This document shows, in pieces, positions 27,853-36,677 of a stretch of 64,000 nucleotides of DNA; position 1 is the stretch's first letter; every line of letters begins with the position of its first letter. The stretch spans positions 4,960,001 to 5,024,000 of the forward strand of contig NZ_CP014007.2 in the NCBI RefSeq assembly GCF_001658025.2. The letters run 5' to 3'. A program made the translations under genes and the position numbers. This stretch comes from Kosakonia oryzae (GTDB lineage Bacteria > Pseudomonadota > Gammaproteobacteria > Enterobacterales > Enterobacteriaceae). Below the pieces are notes generated by a model, which saw only the letters and a list, made by a program, of their open reading frames with translations, searched no databases and was not told the DNA's origin.

Positions 27853-28794
27853 ATGCGTCTTAAACCTCTTGTCACGGCGCTCTGCGCCGCTGCTCTGCTG
27901 ACCAGCGCGCCGTTTGCGCAGGCCAAAGATCTGAAGTCCATTGGCGTTACGGTGGGCGATCTGGCGAACCCCTTCTTCGTGCAGATCACAAAAGGCGCGG
28001 AGCTGGAAGCGCGCAAACTGGCGGGCGATAACGTCAAAGTGACGCTGGTCTCCAGCGGTTACGATCTGGGCCAGCAGGTCGCGCAGATCGATAACTTTAT
28101 TGCCGCCAAAGTGGACATGATCATCCTCAACGCCGCGGATTCCAAAGGCATCGGCCCGGCGGTGAAACGGGCAAAAGAGGCCGGGATTGTGGTGGTGGCG
28201 GTTGACGTGGCAGCAGAAGGCGCTGACGCCACCATCACCTCCGATAACACCCAGGCAGGAGAAATGGCCTGTAAGTACATTACCGACCGTCTGAAAGGTA
28301 AAGGCAATGTGGTGATCATCAACGGGCCGCCGGTCTCTGCGGTGCAAAACCGTGTCGAAGGCTGCCAGACCGAGTTTAAGCGCCACCCGGATATCAAAGT
28401 GCTTTCTGATAACCAGAACGCGAAAGGCAGCCGCGAAGGTGGGCTGGAAGTGATGACCTCGCTGCTCGCCGCCAACCCGAAAATCGACGGTGTCTTTGCG
28501 ATTAACGATCCGACAGCGATCGGTGCCGATCTGGCCGCCAAACAGGCACAGCGTCACGAGTTCTTTATTGTAGGCGTCGATGGCAGCCCCGATGGCGAAG
28601 AGGCGCTGAAACGTAAAAACTCGCTGTTTGTCGCCACTCCGGCGCAGGATCCGCAAGTGATGGCCGCCCGCGCGGTGGAGATTGGCTACGACATCCTGCA
28701 AGGCAAACCTGCGCCAAAAGCGCCAGTGCTGATCCCGGTGACGATGATCGATAAACAGAACGTCGGCAGCTACAAAGGCTGGACGGTGAAATAG
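27853..28794 (+). CDS. Periplasmic sugar-binding protein (RbsB-like)
   Basis: 313-residue secreted binding protein with a signal peptide (MRLKPLVTALCAAALLTSAP, cleavage after FAQA near residue 24) and the type I periplasmic binding fold. The N-terminal IGVTVGDLANPFFVQITKG strand-loop, the central NGPPVSAVQNRVEG and the FIVGVDGSPDGEEALK segment are family hallmarks. It has two free-standing cysteines in the mature protein (EMACKYI and EGCQTE) that could pair. A GC-rich hairpin follows the stop. Confidence 0.92.
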   Translation: MRLKPLVTALCAAALLTSAPFAQAKDLKSIGVTVGDLANPFFVQITKGAELEARKLAGDNVKVTLVSSGYDLGQQVAQIDNFIAAKVDMIILNAADSKGIGPAVKRAKEAGIVVVAVDVAAEGADATITSDNTQAGEMACKYITDRLKGKGNVVIINGPPVSAVQNRVEGCQTEFKRHPDIKVLSDNQNAKGSREGGLEVMTSLLAANPKIDGVFAINDPTAIGADLAAKQAQRHEFFIVGVDGSPDGEEALKRKNSLFVATPAQDPQVMAARAVEIGYDILQGKPAPKAPVLIPVTMIDKQNVGSYKGWTVK

Positions 28795-28800
28795 CATTTT

Positions 28801-28822
28801 CCCCCGCTTTATTCGGCGGGGG
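28801..28822 (+). repeat. GC-rich stem-loop after the sugar-binding protein gene
   Basis: CCCCCGC (28801-28807) pairs with GCGGGGG (28816-28822). It lies between the binding-protein stop and the isomerase start, the position where such hairpins protect the abundant binding-protein message. Partial termination is possible. Confidence 0.7.
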
Positions 28823-28840
28823 ATCTTCTCTGGAGGTGAA

Positions 28841-29527
28841 ATGAAACGCTCCGCCATTAATGAAATTCTCGGCCACACGCGGCAGTTTTTCTCAATGCAC
28901 GATGTCCATTTGCCGCCTTTCGCCAGCTTTCCGCCAACCAAATGGCAACAGCTCGATCGCGCGGCGTGGCGTGAAGTGTTCGATCTGAAACTGGGATGGG
29001 ATGTCACCGCGTTTGGCGGCGACAATTTCTATGCCCAGGGATTGACGCTGTTCACTCTGCGTAACGGCTCGCCCAACGGCACGCCATATGAAAAATGTTA
29101 TGCGGAAAAGATCATGCACGTGCGCGATGGCCAGCTTACGCCGATGCATTTTCACTGGCGCAAGCGCGAGGACATCATTAATCGCGGCGGCGGTAATCTG
29201 ATTATTGAACTGTGGAACGCCGGTACGCATGAAGAGACGGTTGCCTCCGACGTTACCGTGGTCATTGATGGCTGTATCCAGACTCATGCGGCAGGCAGCC
29301 AGTTGCGCCTCTCACCAGGGGAAAGTATTTGCCTGACGCCGGGGCTGTATCACAGCTTCTGGGGCGAACCGGGCTTTGGCGATGTGCTGGTTGGCGAAGT
29401 GTCGTCGGTGAATGACGATGATCACGACAACCACTTCCTGCATCCCGTCGATCGCTTTAACGCTATTGAGGAAGACGAACCGGCACTGCTGGCGCTGTGT
29501 AACGAATATCGTCTGTTTCTCAGCTAA
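28841..29527 (+). CDS. D-lyxose isomerase (cupin-fold aldose-ketose isomerase)
   Basis: 228-residue cupin protein closely resembling the characterised sugar isomerase of E. coli O157:H7, which interconverts D-lyxose and D-xylulose and also acts on D-mannose. Metal ligands H103 and H105 (PMHFHW), E110 and H171 (LYHSFW) are all present. Start ATG 28841 follows TGGAGGTGAA. It is placed between the importer and the aldolase/kinase, so the imported sugar is probably isomerised to a ketose first. K-12 lacks it. Confidence 0.85.
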   Translation: MKRSAINEILGHTRQFFSMHDVHLPPFASFPPTKWQQLDRAAWREVFDLKLGWDVTAFGGDNFYAQGLTLFTLRNGSPNGTPYEKCYAEKIMHVRDGQLTPMHFHWRKREDIINRGGGNLIIELWNAGTHEETVASDVTVVIDGCIQTHAAGSQLRLSPGESICLTPGLYHSFWGEPGFGDVLVGEVSSVNDDDHDNHFLHPVDRFNAIEEDEPALLALCNEYRLFLS

Positions 29528-29538
29528 AGGAGGATGCT

Positions 29539-30399
29539 ATGCCTTTGATTACACTTGCCGAAGGACTGGCGCACGCCCGTGAACACCACTATGCGCTGGG
29601 CGCGTTTAACGTGCTCGACTCGCACTTTTTACGCGCGCTGTTTGCCGCCGCAAAGCAGGAGCGCTCGCCCTTTATCATCAACATCGCCGAAGTCCATTTT
29701 AAATATGTCTCACTGGAGTCGCTGGTCGAAGCGGTGAAGTTCGAAGCCGCGCGTCACGACATTCCGGTGGTGCTGAACCTCGATCACGGGCTGCATTTTG
29801 AATCGGTCGTGCGCGCGCTGCGCCTCGGTTTCAGCTCGGTGATGTTTGACGGTTCCGTGCTGGAGTATGAAGAAAATATTCGCCAGACGCGGGAAGTGGT
29901 GAAGATGTGCCATGCAGTCGGCGTTTCGGTGGAAGCGGAGCTGGGCGCGGTTGGCGGCGATGAAGGCGGCGCGCTGTATGGCCATGCCGACGAAGCCTGT
30001 TTTACCGACCCGGCGCGGGCGCGGGATTTTGTCGACCGTACCGGCATCGACACGCTGGCGGTGGCTATCGGCAATGCGCACGGCAAATACAAAGGCGAAC
30101 CGAAGCTGGATTTTGAGCGCCTGGACGCCATTCGCCAGCAGACCGGGCTGCCGCTGGTGCTGCATGGCGGTTCCGGCATCAGCGATGCGGATTTCCGCCG
30201 CGCCATTTCGCTGGGTATCCATAAAATCAATTTCTACACCGGCATGTCACAGGCTGCGCTCGGCGCCATTGAGCAGCGCATGGCGGATCGCCAGCCGCTG
30301 TACGATGAGTTCGCCCAGTTACTGCTGAGCGTCGAAGAAGCCATCACCGATACTGTCGCCACACAGATGCGCATTTTCGGCAGCGCGGGGCAACTCTGA
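29539..30399 (+). CDS. Class II (zinc) ketose-1-phosphate/ketose-bisphosphate aldolase
   Basis: 286-residue TIM-barrel aldolase of the FbaA/GatY/KbaY family. Zinc ligands H83 (NLDHGLHFE), H181 (GNAHGKYKG) and H209 (VLHGGSG) and catalytic D82 are visible. It should split a ketose phosphate into dihydroxyacetone phosphate plus an aldehyde. It starts after AAAGGAGG, 12 bp from the isomerase, and shares one base with the kinase gene. Together with a ketose kinase the likely substrate is a ketose 1-phosphate, giving glycolaldehyde if the sugar is xylulose (inference); tagatose- or fructose-bisphosphate activity is the alternative. Confidence 0.85.
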   Translation: MPLITLAEGLAHAREHHYALGAFNVLDSHFLRALFAAAKQERSPFIINIAEVHFKYVSLESLVEAVKFEAARHDIPVVLNLDHGLHFESVVRALRLGFSSVMFDGSVLEYEENIRQTREVVKMCHAVGVSVEAELGAVGGDEGGALYGHADEACFTDPARARDFVDRTGIDTLAVAIGNAHGKYKGEPKLDFERLDAIRQQTGLPLVLHGGSGISDADFRRAISLGIHKINFYTGMSQAALGAIEQRMADRQPLYDEFAQLLLSVEEAITDTVATQMRIFGSAGQL

Positions 30400-31403
30400 T
30401 GGCGCGCAACGGCGTTATCGCCGCCGGCAATATGCTGGTCGATCATGTTCACCAGATCGTGCAGTGGCCGGAGCGCGGCTGGCTGGCGGAAATCACCCAG
30501 AGCGAGCGCTCAACGGGCGGCGCGCCGCTGAATGTGCTGCTGACGCTGGCAAAGCTGCACGTGGGCATGCCGTTGCAGGCGGTGGGATTAGTGGGCGAAG
30601 ACAGCGACGGCGATTACATTATGGCGATGCTCGATCAGTACCACGTCAATCGCCAGGCGGTGCAGCGCACGCCTTCTGCGCCTACCTCAATGTCGCAGGT
30701 GATGACCGATCCCTCCGGGCAGCGCACCTTTTTCCACTCGCCCGGCGCGAACCGTCTGCTGGATTTACCGGCATTTGAGCAGTTGGACGGCAGCATGAAG
30801 ATTTTCCATCTCGGCTACCTCTTATTACTTGATAGCCTTGATTTGCCGGATGAAGAGTACGGAACACGCAGCGCACGGCTGCTGGCACAAATGCGCGAGC
30901 AGGGTTTTCTCACCTCGCTGGATTTGGTGTCGCGCAAGGGCGATCCGCGTTACCAGCCGCTGGTGCTGCCGTGTCTGAAGCATCTTGATTTTCTGGTGAT
31001 TAACGAGCTGGAAGCCGGGGAATTTAGCGGGCTGCCGATGCGCACCGAAACCGATGAACCGCATATTGAGCATATCGCTGCCGCCGCCGCGCAACTGCTG
31101 GCCGCCGGGGTACGCCAGCGGGTGGTGATCCACTGCCCGGAAGGCGCATGGGGCGAAGCGGCAGATCGGGCCGGGGCGTGGATCCCATCGCGCATGTTAA
31201 GCCAGTCGGAGATTATCGGCAGTGTCGGCGCAGGCGATGCTTTTTGTGCTGGTTTTTTATACGGCTGCCACGAAGAGTGGCCGCTGCAAAAGAGCATTCA
31301 ACTGGCGCATGCCTGCGCGCGCGCCAGCCTGCTGTGCGCCAATGCAATCGACGGCGCGAAAACGCTGGAAGCGTTGCAGCAGGAGATTGACGATTCACTG
31401 TAG
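30399..31403 (+). CDS. PfkB-family sugar kinase
   Basis: 334-residue ribokinase-fold carbohydrate kinase. The N-terminal substrate region has the GG pair (STGGAPLNV, residues 38-46), and the C-terminal anion-hole/catalytic motif is GAGDAFCAGF with catalytic base D280. Last gene of the operon; it follows the aldolase with a one-base overlap. It probably phosphorylates the ketose produced by the isomerase, at C1 if the aldolase is to act on it (inference). The site of phosphorylation cannot be told from sequence. Confidence 0.85.
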   Translation: MARNGVIAAGNMLVDHVHQIVQWPERGWLAEITQSERSTGGAPLNVLLTLAKLHVGMPLQAVGLVGEDSDGDYIMAMLDQYHVNRQAVQRTPSAPTSMSQVMTDPSGQRTFFHSPGANRLLDLPAFEQLDGSMKIFHLGYLLLLDSLDLPDEEYGTRSARLLAQMREQGFLTSLDLVSRKGDPRYQPLVLPCLKHLDFLVINELEAGEFSGLPMRTETDEPHIEHIAAAAAQLLAAGVRQRVVIHCPEGAWGEAADRAGAWIPSRMLSQSEIIGSVGAGDAFCAGFLYGCHEEWPLQKSIQLAHACARASLLCANAIDGAKTLEALQQEIDDSL

Positions 31404-31479
31404 GAGTTTGCAGGAACAAGAGACGATACGGCCAGCGCCAGATAACCTGTTGATTACCTGGCATTTTACCGGATGACGG

Positions 31480-32211
31480 CTACGCCGCTTTATCGCTGTG
31501 CGCAACGTCGGCGGCAAAGACATAGCCGAGGCCGCGCAAGGTTTTGATCAGCGCCGGTTGGTGGGGATTGGCTTCGATTTTGCGGCGTAAGCGCATGATT
31601 AACACATCAATGGTGCGATCAAACACTTCCACGCTTTCGCTGTGCGTTAAGGTCAGCAACTGTTCGCGGTTCAGCACCCGCCGCGCATTTTGCACCAGCG
31701 CCAGCAACAAGCTGTACTCGCCTTGCGTCAGGCCAACCACCTGACGCTGCGGGTTAAACAGCTCGCAGCGTTCAGGATCGAGATGCCAGCCGTTAAAGGT
31801 AAAACCGGGCTGCTTTTCCATTGAGATTTCTGCCGCCAGCACGCCGCTGCGCCGCAGTACCGCGTTGACGCGCGCCACCAGCACGCGGGCGTTAAACGGT
31901 TTGCCAATATAGTCGTCCGCGCCCATCTCCAGGCCGACCACCACATCCGACTCGCTGCCAAGCCCGGTGAGCATCACCACCGGCAGCGACGGGCGCTGTT
32001 TTTGCAACTGCTGCAGCACCCGCAAGCCGTTGATATCCGGCAGCATCATATCAAGCAGCACCAGCGCGATATCCGCATGCTGCGCGCTGAGCGTCAGCGC
32101 ATCCTGCCCGTTATGGCAGACGTAAACCGTAAAGACGTGCTCGCTCAGCACCTCTTTTAACAGTTCGCACACCGCGCTATCGTCATCCACCACCAGAATT
32201 GCAGGTTTCAT
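31480..32211 (-). CDS. OmpR/PhoB-family response regulator
   Basis: 243-residue two-component regulator: receiver domain with acidic pocket D10/D11, phospho-acceptor D54 (LLDMMLPD), T82 and K104 (GKPF), then a winged-helix DNA-binding domain (about 140-235, ending LRGLGYVF). No kinase gene adjoins it. It is convergent with the sugar kinase gene and divergent from fdhF. The orphan hybrid kinase at 21608-24172 is the probable partner and the intervening sugar operon the probable target. A role in the formate system is less likely, because fdhF has its own sigma-54/FhlA-type control region. Confidence 0.88.
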   Translation of the reverse strand: MKPAILVVDDDSAVCELLKEVLSEHVFTVYVCHNGQDALTLSAQHADIALVLLDMMLPDINGLRVLQQLQKQRPSLPVVMLTGLGSESDVVVGLEMGADDYIGKPFNARVLVARVNAVLRRSGVLAAEISMEKQPGFTFNGWHLDPERCELFNPQRQVVGLTQGEYSLLLALVQNARRVLNREQLLTLTHSESVEVFDRTIDVLIMRLRRKIEANPHQPALIKTLRGLGYVFAADVAHSDKAA

Positions 32212-32331
32212 TGTCCGCTTCCGCCAGGCTCGTTTGGGTAAGTCTGATTCATTCTGTTGGCGGTCATTTATAAATGCAGCGACTAAATGCCGAATTTTTA
32301 ACCGTGGTCACATCCCCCTCGCTCTTCGTCA

Positions 32332-32374
32332 CGTCACTTTTGACGATGGCCTGTTTTTCGTCAGTATTTTGACC
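32332..32374. promoter_or_regulatory. Candidate FhlA upstream activating region of fdhF
   Basis: Two related dyads, CGTCA-CTTT-TGACG at 32332-32345 and CGTCAGTATTTTGACC at 32359-32374. The first is centred about 104 bp upstream of the expected sigma-54 start, where FhlA binds in E. coli. The assignment rests on position and symmetry. Confidence 0.5.
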
Positions 32375-32416
32375 AAATTTACCGCGTAATATCGGTAAAT
32401 ACCCCCAATGTTGTTA

Positions 32417-32432
32417 TGGCATAGAAGATGCA
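32417..32432 (+). promoter_or_regulatory. Sigma-54 promoter of fdhF
   Basis: TGGCATAGAAGATGCA has the invariant GG (32418-32419) and GC (32430-32431) ten bases apart, a -24/-12 element as in E. coli fdhF. It lies about 35 bp before the start codon. Confidence 0.9.
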
Positions 32433-32467
32433 TAGTGGGGGCGACACTGTTAACTGGAGCGAAAGTG

Positions 32468-34615
32468 ATGAAAAAAGTCGTCACGGTTTGCCCGTATTGC
32501 GCCTCGGGATGCAAAATCCATCTGGTGGTCGATAACGGCAAAATCGTTCGGGCGGAAGCCGCACAGGGCAAAACCAATCAGGGCACTCTCTGCCTGAAAG
32601 GTTATTACGGCTGGGATTTTATCAACGATACCCAGATCCTGACGCCCCGGCTCAAAAGCCCGATGATCCGTCGCCAGCGCGGCGGCAAACTGGAGTCGGT
32701 CTCCTGGGATGAAGCGCTCGATTATGTCGCCAGCCGTTTGCGCGCCATTAAAGAGAAGTACGGCCCGGATGCCATTCAGACCACCGGTTCTTCCCGCGGT
32801 ACGGGTAATGAAACCAACTACATAATGCAAAAATTCGCGCGCGCCGTTATTGGTACCAATAACGTCGACTGCTGCGCTCGTGTCTGACACGGCCCTTCGG
32901 TTGCAGGTCTGCACCAATCGGTCGGCAATGGCGCGATGAGTAATGCCATTAATGAAATCGATAACACGGATTTAGTGTTTATCTTTGGTTACAACCCGGC
33001 GGATTCTCACCCTATCGTCGCCAATCATGTGATTCGGGCGAAACAGAATGGGGCGAAAATCATCGTCTGCGATCCGCGCAAAATTGAAACCGCGCGCATT
33101 GCCGACATGCACGTCGCACTGAAAAACGGATCCAACATCGCCCTGCTTAACGCCATGGGCCATGTGATCATTGAAGAGAACCTCTACGACCAGGCGTTTG
33201 TCGCCAACCGGACGGAAGGGTTTGAAGAGTACCGGAAGATTGTCGAAGGCTACACTCCGGAATCGGTCGAGGAGATCACCGGCGTCAGTGCGCAGGAGAT
33301 CCGCCAGGCCGCCCGTATGTACGCCGGGGCGAAAACCGCAGCCATTCTGTGGGGCATGGGCGTGACCCAGTTCTATCAGGGCGTGGAAACGGTACGTTCG
33401 CTCACCAGCCTTGCCATGCTGACCGGCAACCTGGGTAAACCGCATGTTGGGGTCAACCCGGTACGCGGTCAGAACAACGTGCAGGGCGCGTGCGATATGG
33501 GCGCGCTGCCGGATACCTACCCCGGCTATCAGTATGTGAAAGAAGAGGCGCACCGCGAGAAATTCGCCAAAGCGTGGGGCGTGGAAAGCCTGCCAGCGCA
33601 TACCGGTTATCGCATCAGCGAACTGCCGCATCGCGTTGAGCATGGCGAAGTGCGCGCCGCGTACATTATGGGTGAAGATCCGCTGCAAACGGATGCCGAA
33701 CTGTCGGCAGTTCGTAAGGCATTTGAAGGGCTTGAACTGGTGATTGTGCAGGATATTTTCATGACCAAAACCGCCGCCGCGGCGGATGTCATCCTGCCTT
33801 CCACCTCCTGGGGCGAGCACGAAGGTGTTTATACCGCAGCGGATCGCGGTTTCCAGCGCTTCTTTAAAGCGGTTGAACCGAAGTGGGATCTGAAAACGGA
33901 CTGGCAAATCATCAGTGAAATCGCCACCCGTATGGGTTATCCGATGCATTACAACAACACGCAGGAGATCTGGGACGAATTGCGTCATTTATGCCCCGAT
34001 TTCTACGGCGCCACCTACGAAAAAATGGGTGAGCTGGGCTACATCCAGTGGCCGTGTCGCGATACGTCGGAGGCCGATCAGGGCACCTCTTATCTCTTTA
34101 AAGAGAAGTTCGACACGCCGAACGGGCTGGCGAAATTCTTCACCTGCGACTGGGTCGCGCCGATGGATAAACTCACCGACGAGTATCCGATGGTGCTCTC
34201 CACCGTGCGTGAAGTGGGCCACTACTCTTGCCGTTCAATGACCGGCAACTGTGCGGCGCTGGCCGCGCTGGCGGATGAACCAGGCTATGCGCAAATCAAC
34301 GCTGCCGACGCCGCAAGGCTGGGCATTGAGGATGAAGCGCTGGTGTGGGTTAACTCACGTAAAGGCAAAATCATCACCCGCGCGCAGGTCAGCGAACGCC
34401 CGAACAAAGGTGCGGTGTATATGACCTACCAGTGGTGGATTGGCGCCTGTAACGAGCTGGTGACGGAGAACCTAAGCCCGATAACCAAAACGCCGGAGTA
34501 CAAATACTGCGCCGTGCGCATCGAGCCGATCGCCGATCAGCGCGCCGCCGAGCAGTATGTGATCGACGAATATAACAAGCTGAAATCCCGGTTGCGCGAA
34601 AGCGCGATGGGCTGA
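32468..34615 (+). CDS. fdhF: Formate dehydrogenase H, selenoprotein (in-frame TGA read as selenocysteine)
   Basis: Molybdenum bis-MGD enzyme oxidising formate in the formate-hydrogenlyase complex. 715 codons, the same as E. coli, when TGA at 32885-32887 is decoded as selenocysteine 140. N-terminal [4Fe-4S] ligands C8, C11, C15 and C42 and the K44 electron-path lysine are present, and His141 follows the selenocysteine. The downstream hairpin is intact. Without recoding, the reading frame appears broken into two pieces (32468-32887 and 32936-34615). The start follows GGAG at 32456-32459. Expression should need sigma-54 and formate-activated FhlA. E. coli neighbours mdtNOP and yjcO are absent here. 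Confidence 0.97.
32885..32924 (+). promoter_or_regulatory. SECIS element of fdhF
   Basis: The TGA codon is followed by a hairpin whose apex reads GCAGGTCTGC (32903-32912), the SelB-binding loop sequence of E. coli fdhF, with a lower stem formed by CGGTT/AATCG. It directs selenocysteine insertion. Confidence 0.93.
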
Positions 34616-34636
34616 TAGCCGCGTTTGTTGAAGCCA

Positions 34637-34666
34637 AAGCGGAGTGATCTTCACTCCGCTTTTTTA
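34637..34666 (+). terminator. Rho-independent terminator after fdhF
   Basis: Perfect 11-bp stem AAGCGGAGTGA/TCACTCCGCTT with a TCT loop and a T-tract. Confidence 0.95.
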
Positions 34667-34799
34667 TTTATCTTCCGTTAGTCACGCCACGAATGGGCAG
34701 CGCCGCAACCAACTTCCTGAAAAATCATCGTTATTAACGAACTGAAACACAGTTCTTCTGTCATCTGTTGCCATGTTTACCTATAACTAACAGGAGAAT

Positions 34800-34841
34800 A
34801 TGCTTATTGACGATTGCCGCGAAACCCCATGCCCCCTGTAA
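34800..34841 (+). CDS. Possible 13-codon leader peptide before the PBP gene
   Basis: ATG 34800 sits just behind a strong AGGAGA site (34792-34797) and opens a 13-codon frame, MLIDDCRETPCPL, ending at TAA 34839-34841. It overlaps the proposed start of the penicillin-binding protein (ATG 34829) in another frame. The good ribosome site belongs to this small frame, not to the large gene, which suggests translational coupling or a misjudged start. Function unknown. Confidence 0.35.
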   Translation: MLIDDCRETPCPL

Positions 34842-36559
34842 AAAAACACCGCAGAGAAGATCACCCCAGTTCCTCATTTAACCTGAACAGGTATCACCTG
34901 CTTTCTCTTGTGATTCTGGTGTTTTTAGCACTCCTGCTGGCACGCGTTGCCGACCTGCAACTGCTCAATCACCCGATGCTGGAGCATGAAGCCGATCAGC
35001 GTTCATTACGCACCATTACGCTACCGACCAACCGCGGAACGCTGGTGGATCGTGACGGCCAGGCGTTAGCCTTGAGTGTTCCCTCGCGCGACATCATTGC
35101 CGATCCGAAACGCATTCTCGAAGCGAATCCTGATTTTACCAGCCCGAAGTGGGCTTACCTCGCCGCGGCACTCAATGTCAGCCCGCAAGCCCTGCGGGCG
35201 CAGCTTACGGCGAATCCCACGAAGCACTTCCTCTACCTGGGCCGAAAAATCGAACTGGGTATCGCCAAAGATATTGCCGCGCTGCATCTGAAAGGGATCA
35301 CGACCGAATATGACGACAGCCGTTTTTATCCGATGGGGGAAGCTGCCGCGCCGCTTTTGGGCATCGTGGGCGCCGATAACACGGGGCTGAATGGGCTGGA
35401 AAAAAGTTATAACACCATTCTTGAAGGCAAACCGGGCCAGGAAGAGTACCGCCAGGACGGTGACGGCCACCTGATTTCCGTGGTCAATTACGAACCGCCG
35501 CAGCAACCGCCAACCGTTCAGCTCAGCATCGACAAGTTCGATCAATACACGCTTTACAGCGCATTACGTGATGGCGTACTGCTCAACAAAGCAGATTCAG
35601 GTGCGGCTGTGCTGGTGAAAATCGACACCGGCGAGATTCTGGGAATGGCGTCTTACCCTTCGTTTAATCCCAACAATTACGAAAGCGCCACCCCGATGCA
35701 AATGCGCAACACGGCCATTAACGATAGCTATGAACCGGGTTCAACCGTGAAACCGCTGGTGGTTCTCGAAGGGCTGGAGCGCCATTTAATTCAACCGAAC
35801 TCGGTTCTTGATACCTCGCCTTACGTCGTAAACGGACATTTGATACGGGATGTCGGGCACTGGCCGCGTCTGACGATAACCGGCATTTTGCAGAAATCGA
35901 GCGATACGGGCGCGTCCCACATTGCGCTTGCCATGCCTGCTCAGGCGCTGGTGAATACCTACCAGGCGTTTGGCCTCGGCAAACCTACCGGGCTAGGCTT
36001 AACGGGCGAGAGTGTGGGTTACTTTCCCTTACACCGCCAGCGCTGGGCCGATATTGAACGCGCAACGTTCTCTTTTGGCTACGGCCTACGCGTAACGCCA
36101 CTGCAGATCGCACGGGAATATGCAACGCTGGGCTCGTTCGGTATCTATCGCCCTCTTTCCATCACTAAAGTCACGCCGCCGGTGATGGGCGTCAGAGTCG
36201 CTAATCCGGCCACCGCGAAAACCGTCGTGTATATGATGGAAAGCGATGTTTTACCCGGCGGATCAGGTTTACGTGCGGCAGTACCGGGCTATCAGCTCGC
36301 CACCAAAACCGGTACGGCGGAAAAAATGGGTACCGATGGGAAGTACGATGGCGGCTACGTCAACTACACCGCAGGCGTTGCCCCCGCCAGCCACCCGGAA
36401 GTGGCGCTGGTGGTGATGGTTAACCATCCGACAGTGGGCGATCACTTTGGTGGCTCGGTCGCGGCGCCGATTTTCGGCAAAATCATCGGCCCGGTACTGA
36501 AACATATGAATATCGCGCCTGATGCCATCAGCAATAAACCCTCCGTAAATGCATCCTGA
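34829..36559 (+). CDS. PBP3 (FtsI)-like peptidoglycan transpeptidase, second copy type
   Basis: Class B penicillin-binding protein with a cytoplasmic N tail, one membrane anchor (about residues 23-40), a PBP dimer/pedestal domain and a transpeptidase domain. The SxxK motif is EPGSTVKP (S305, K308) and KTGT is at 493-496 (numbered from ATG 34829). The middle motif reads SSD instead of the canonical SxN. Length 576 (581 from TTG 34814) is close to PBP3 (588) and to Salmonella's acid-phase PBP3SAL. It is alone, not in the dcw division cluster, so it is an accessory septal synthase. No good ribosome site lies directly before either start. Probable terminator hairpin at 36561-36580. Confidence 0.82.
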   Translation: MPPVKKHRREDHPSSSFNLNRYHLLSLVILVFLALLLARVADLQLLNHPMLEHEADQRSLRTITLPTNRGTLVDRDGQALALSVPSRDIIADPKRILEANPDFTSPKWAYLAAALNVSPQALRAQLTANPTKHFLYLGRKIELGIAKDIAALHLKGITTEYDDSRFYPMGEAAAPLLGIVGADNTGLNGLEKSYNTILEGKPGQEEYRQDGDGHLISVVNYEPPQQPPTVQLSIDKFDQYTLYSALRDGVLLNKADSGAAVLVKIDTGEILGMASYPSFNPNNYESATPMQMRNTAINDSYEPGSTVKPLVVLEGLERHLIQPNSVLDTSPYVVNGHLIRDVGHWPRLTITGILQKSSDTGASHIALAMPAQALVNTYQAFGLGKPTGLGLTGESVGYFPLHRQRWADIERATFSFGYGLRVTPLQIAREYATLGSFGIYRPLSITKVTPPVMGVRVANPATAKTVVYMMESDVLPGGSGLRAAVPGYQLATKTGTAEKMGTDGKYDGGYVNYTAGVAPASHPEVALVVMVNHPTVGDHFGGSVAAPIFGKIIGPVLKHMNIAPDAISNKPSVNAS

Positions 36560-36580
36560 TGCCGCCGCGTTTAAGGCGGC

Positions 36581-36621
36581 TCACACGTGTCATGGCGAGA
36601 CGTAACGTCTGACAGGTGTGA
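36581..36621. promoter_or_regulatory. Nested inverted repeats between the PBP and MFS genes
   Basis: TCACACGTGTCA (36581-36592) faces TGACAGGTGTGA (36610-36621) with one mismatch, and a perfect AGACGT-A-ACGTCT palindrome (36598-36610) lies in the middle. It has the look of a compound operator for the MFS gene 57 bp downstream; no regulator gene is adjacent. Confidence 0.5.
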
Positions 36622-36677
36622 CAAACCGCCCGGTAGTGTAATGTCATCAACATCATCTCCTGATAACGAGAGCGTCG

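Noticed and set aside
32885-32887. TGA stop splitting formate dehydrogenase into two pieces
   Set aside because: Codon 140, the SECIS hairpin and the E. coli match show it is a selenocysteine codon, not a mutation.
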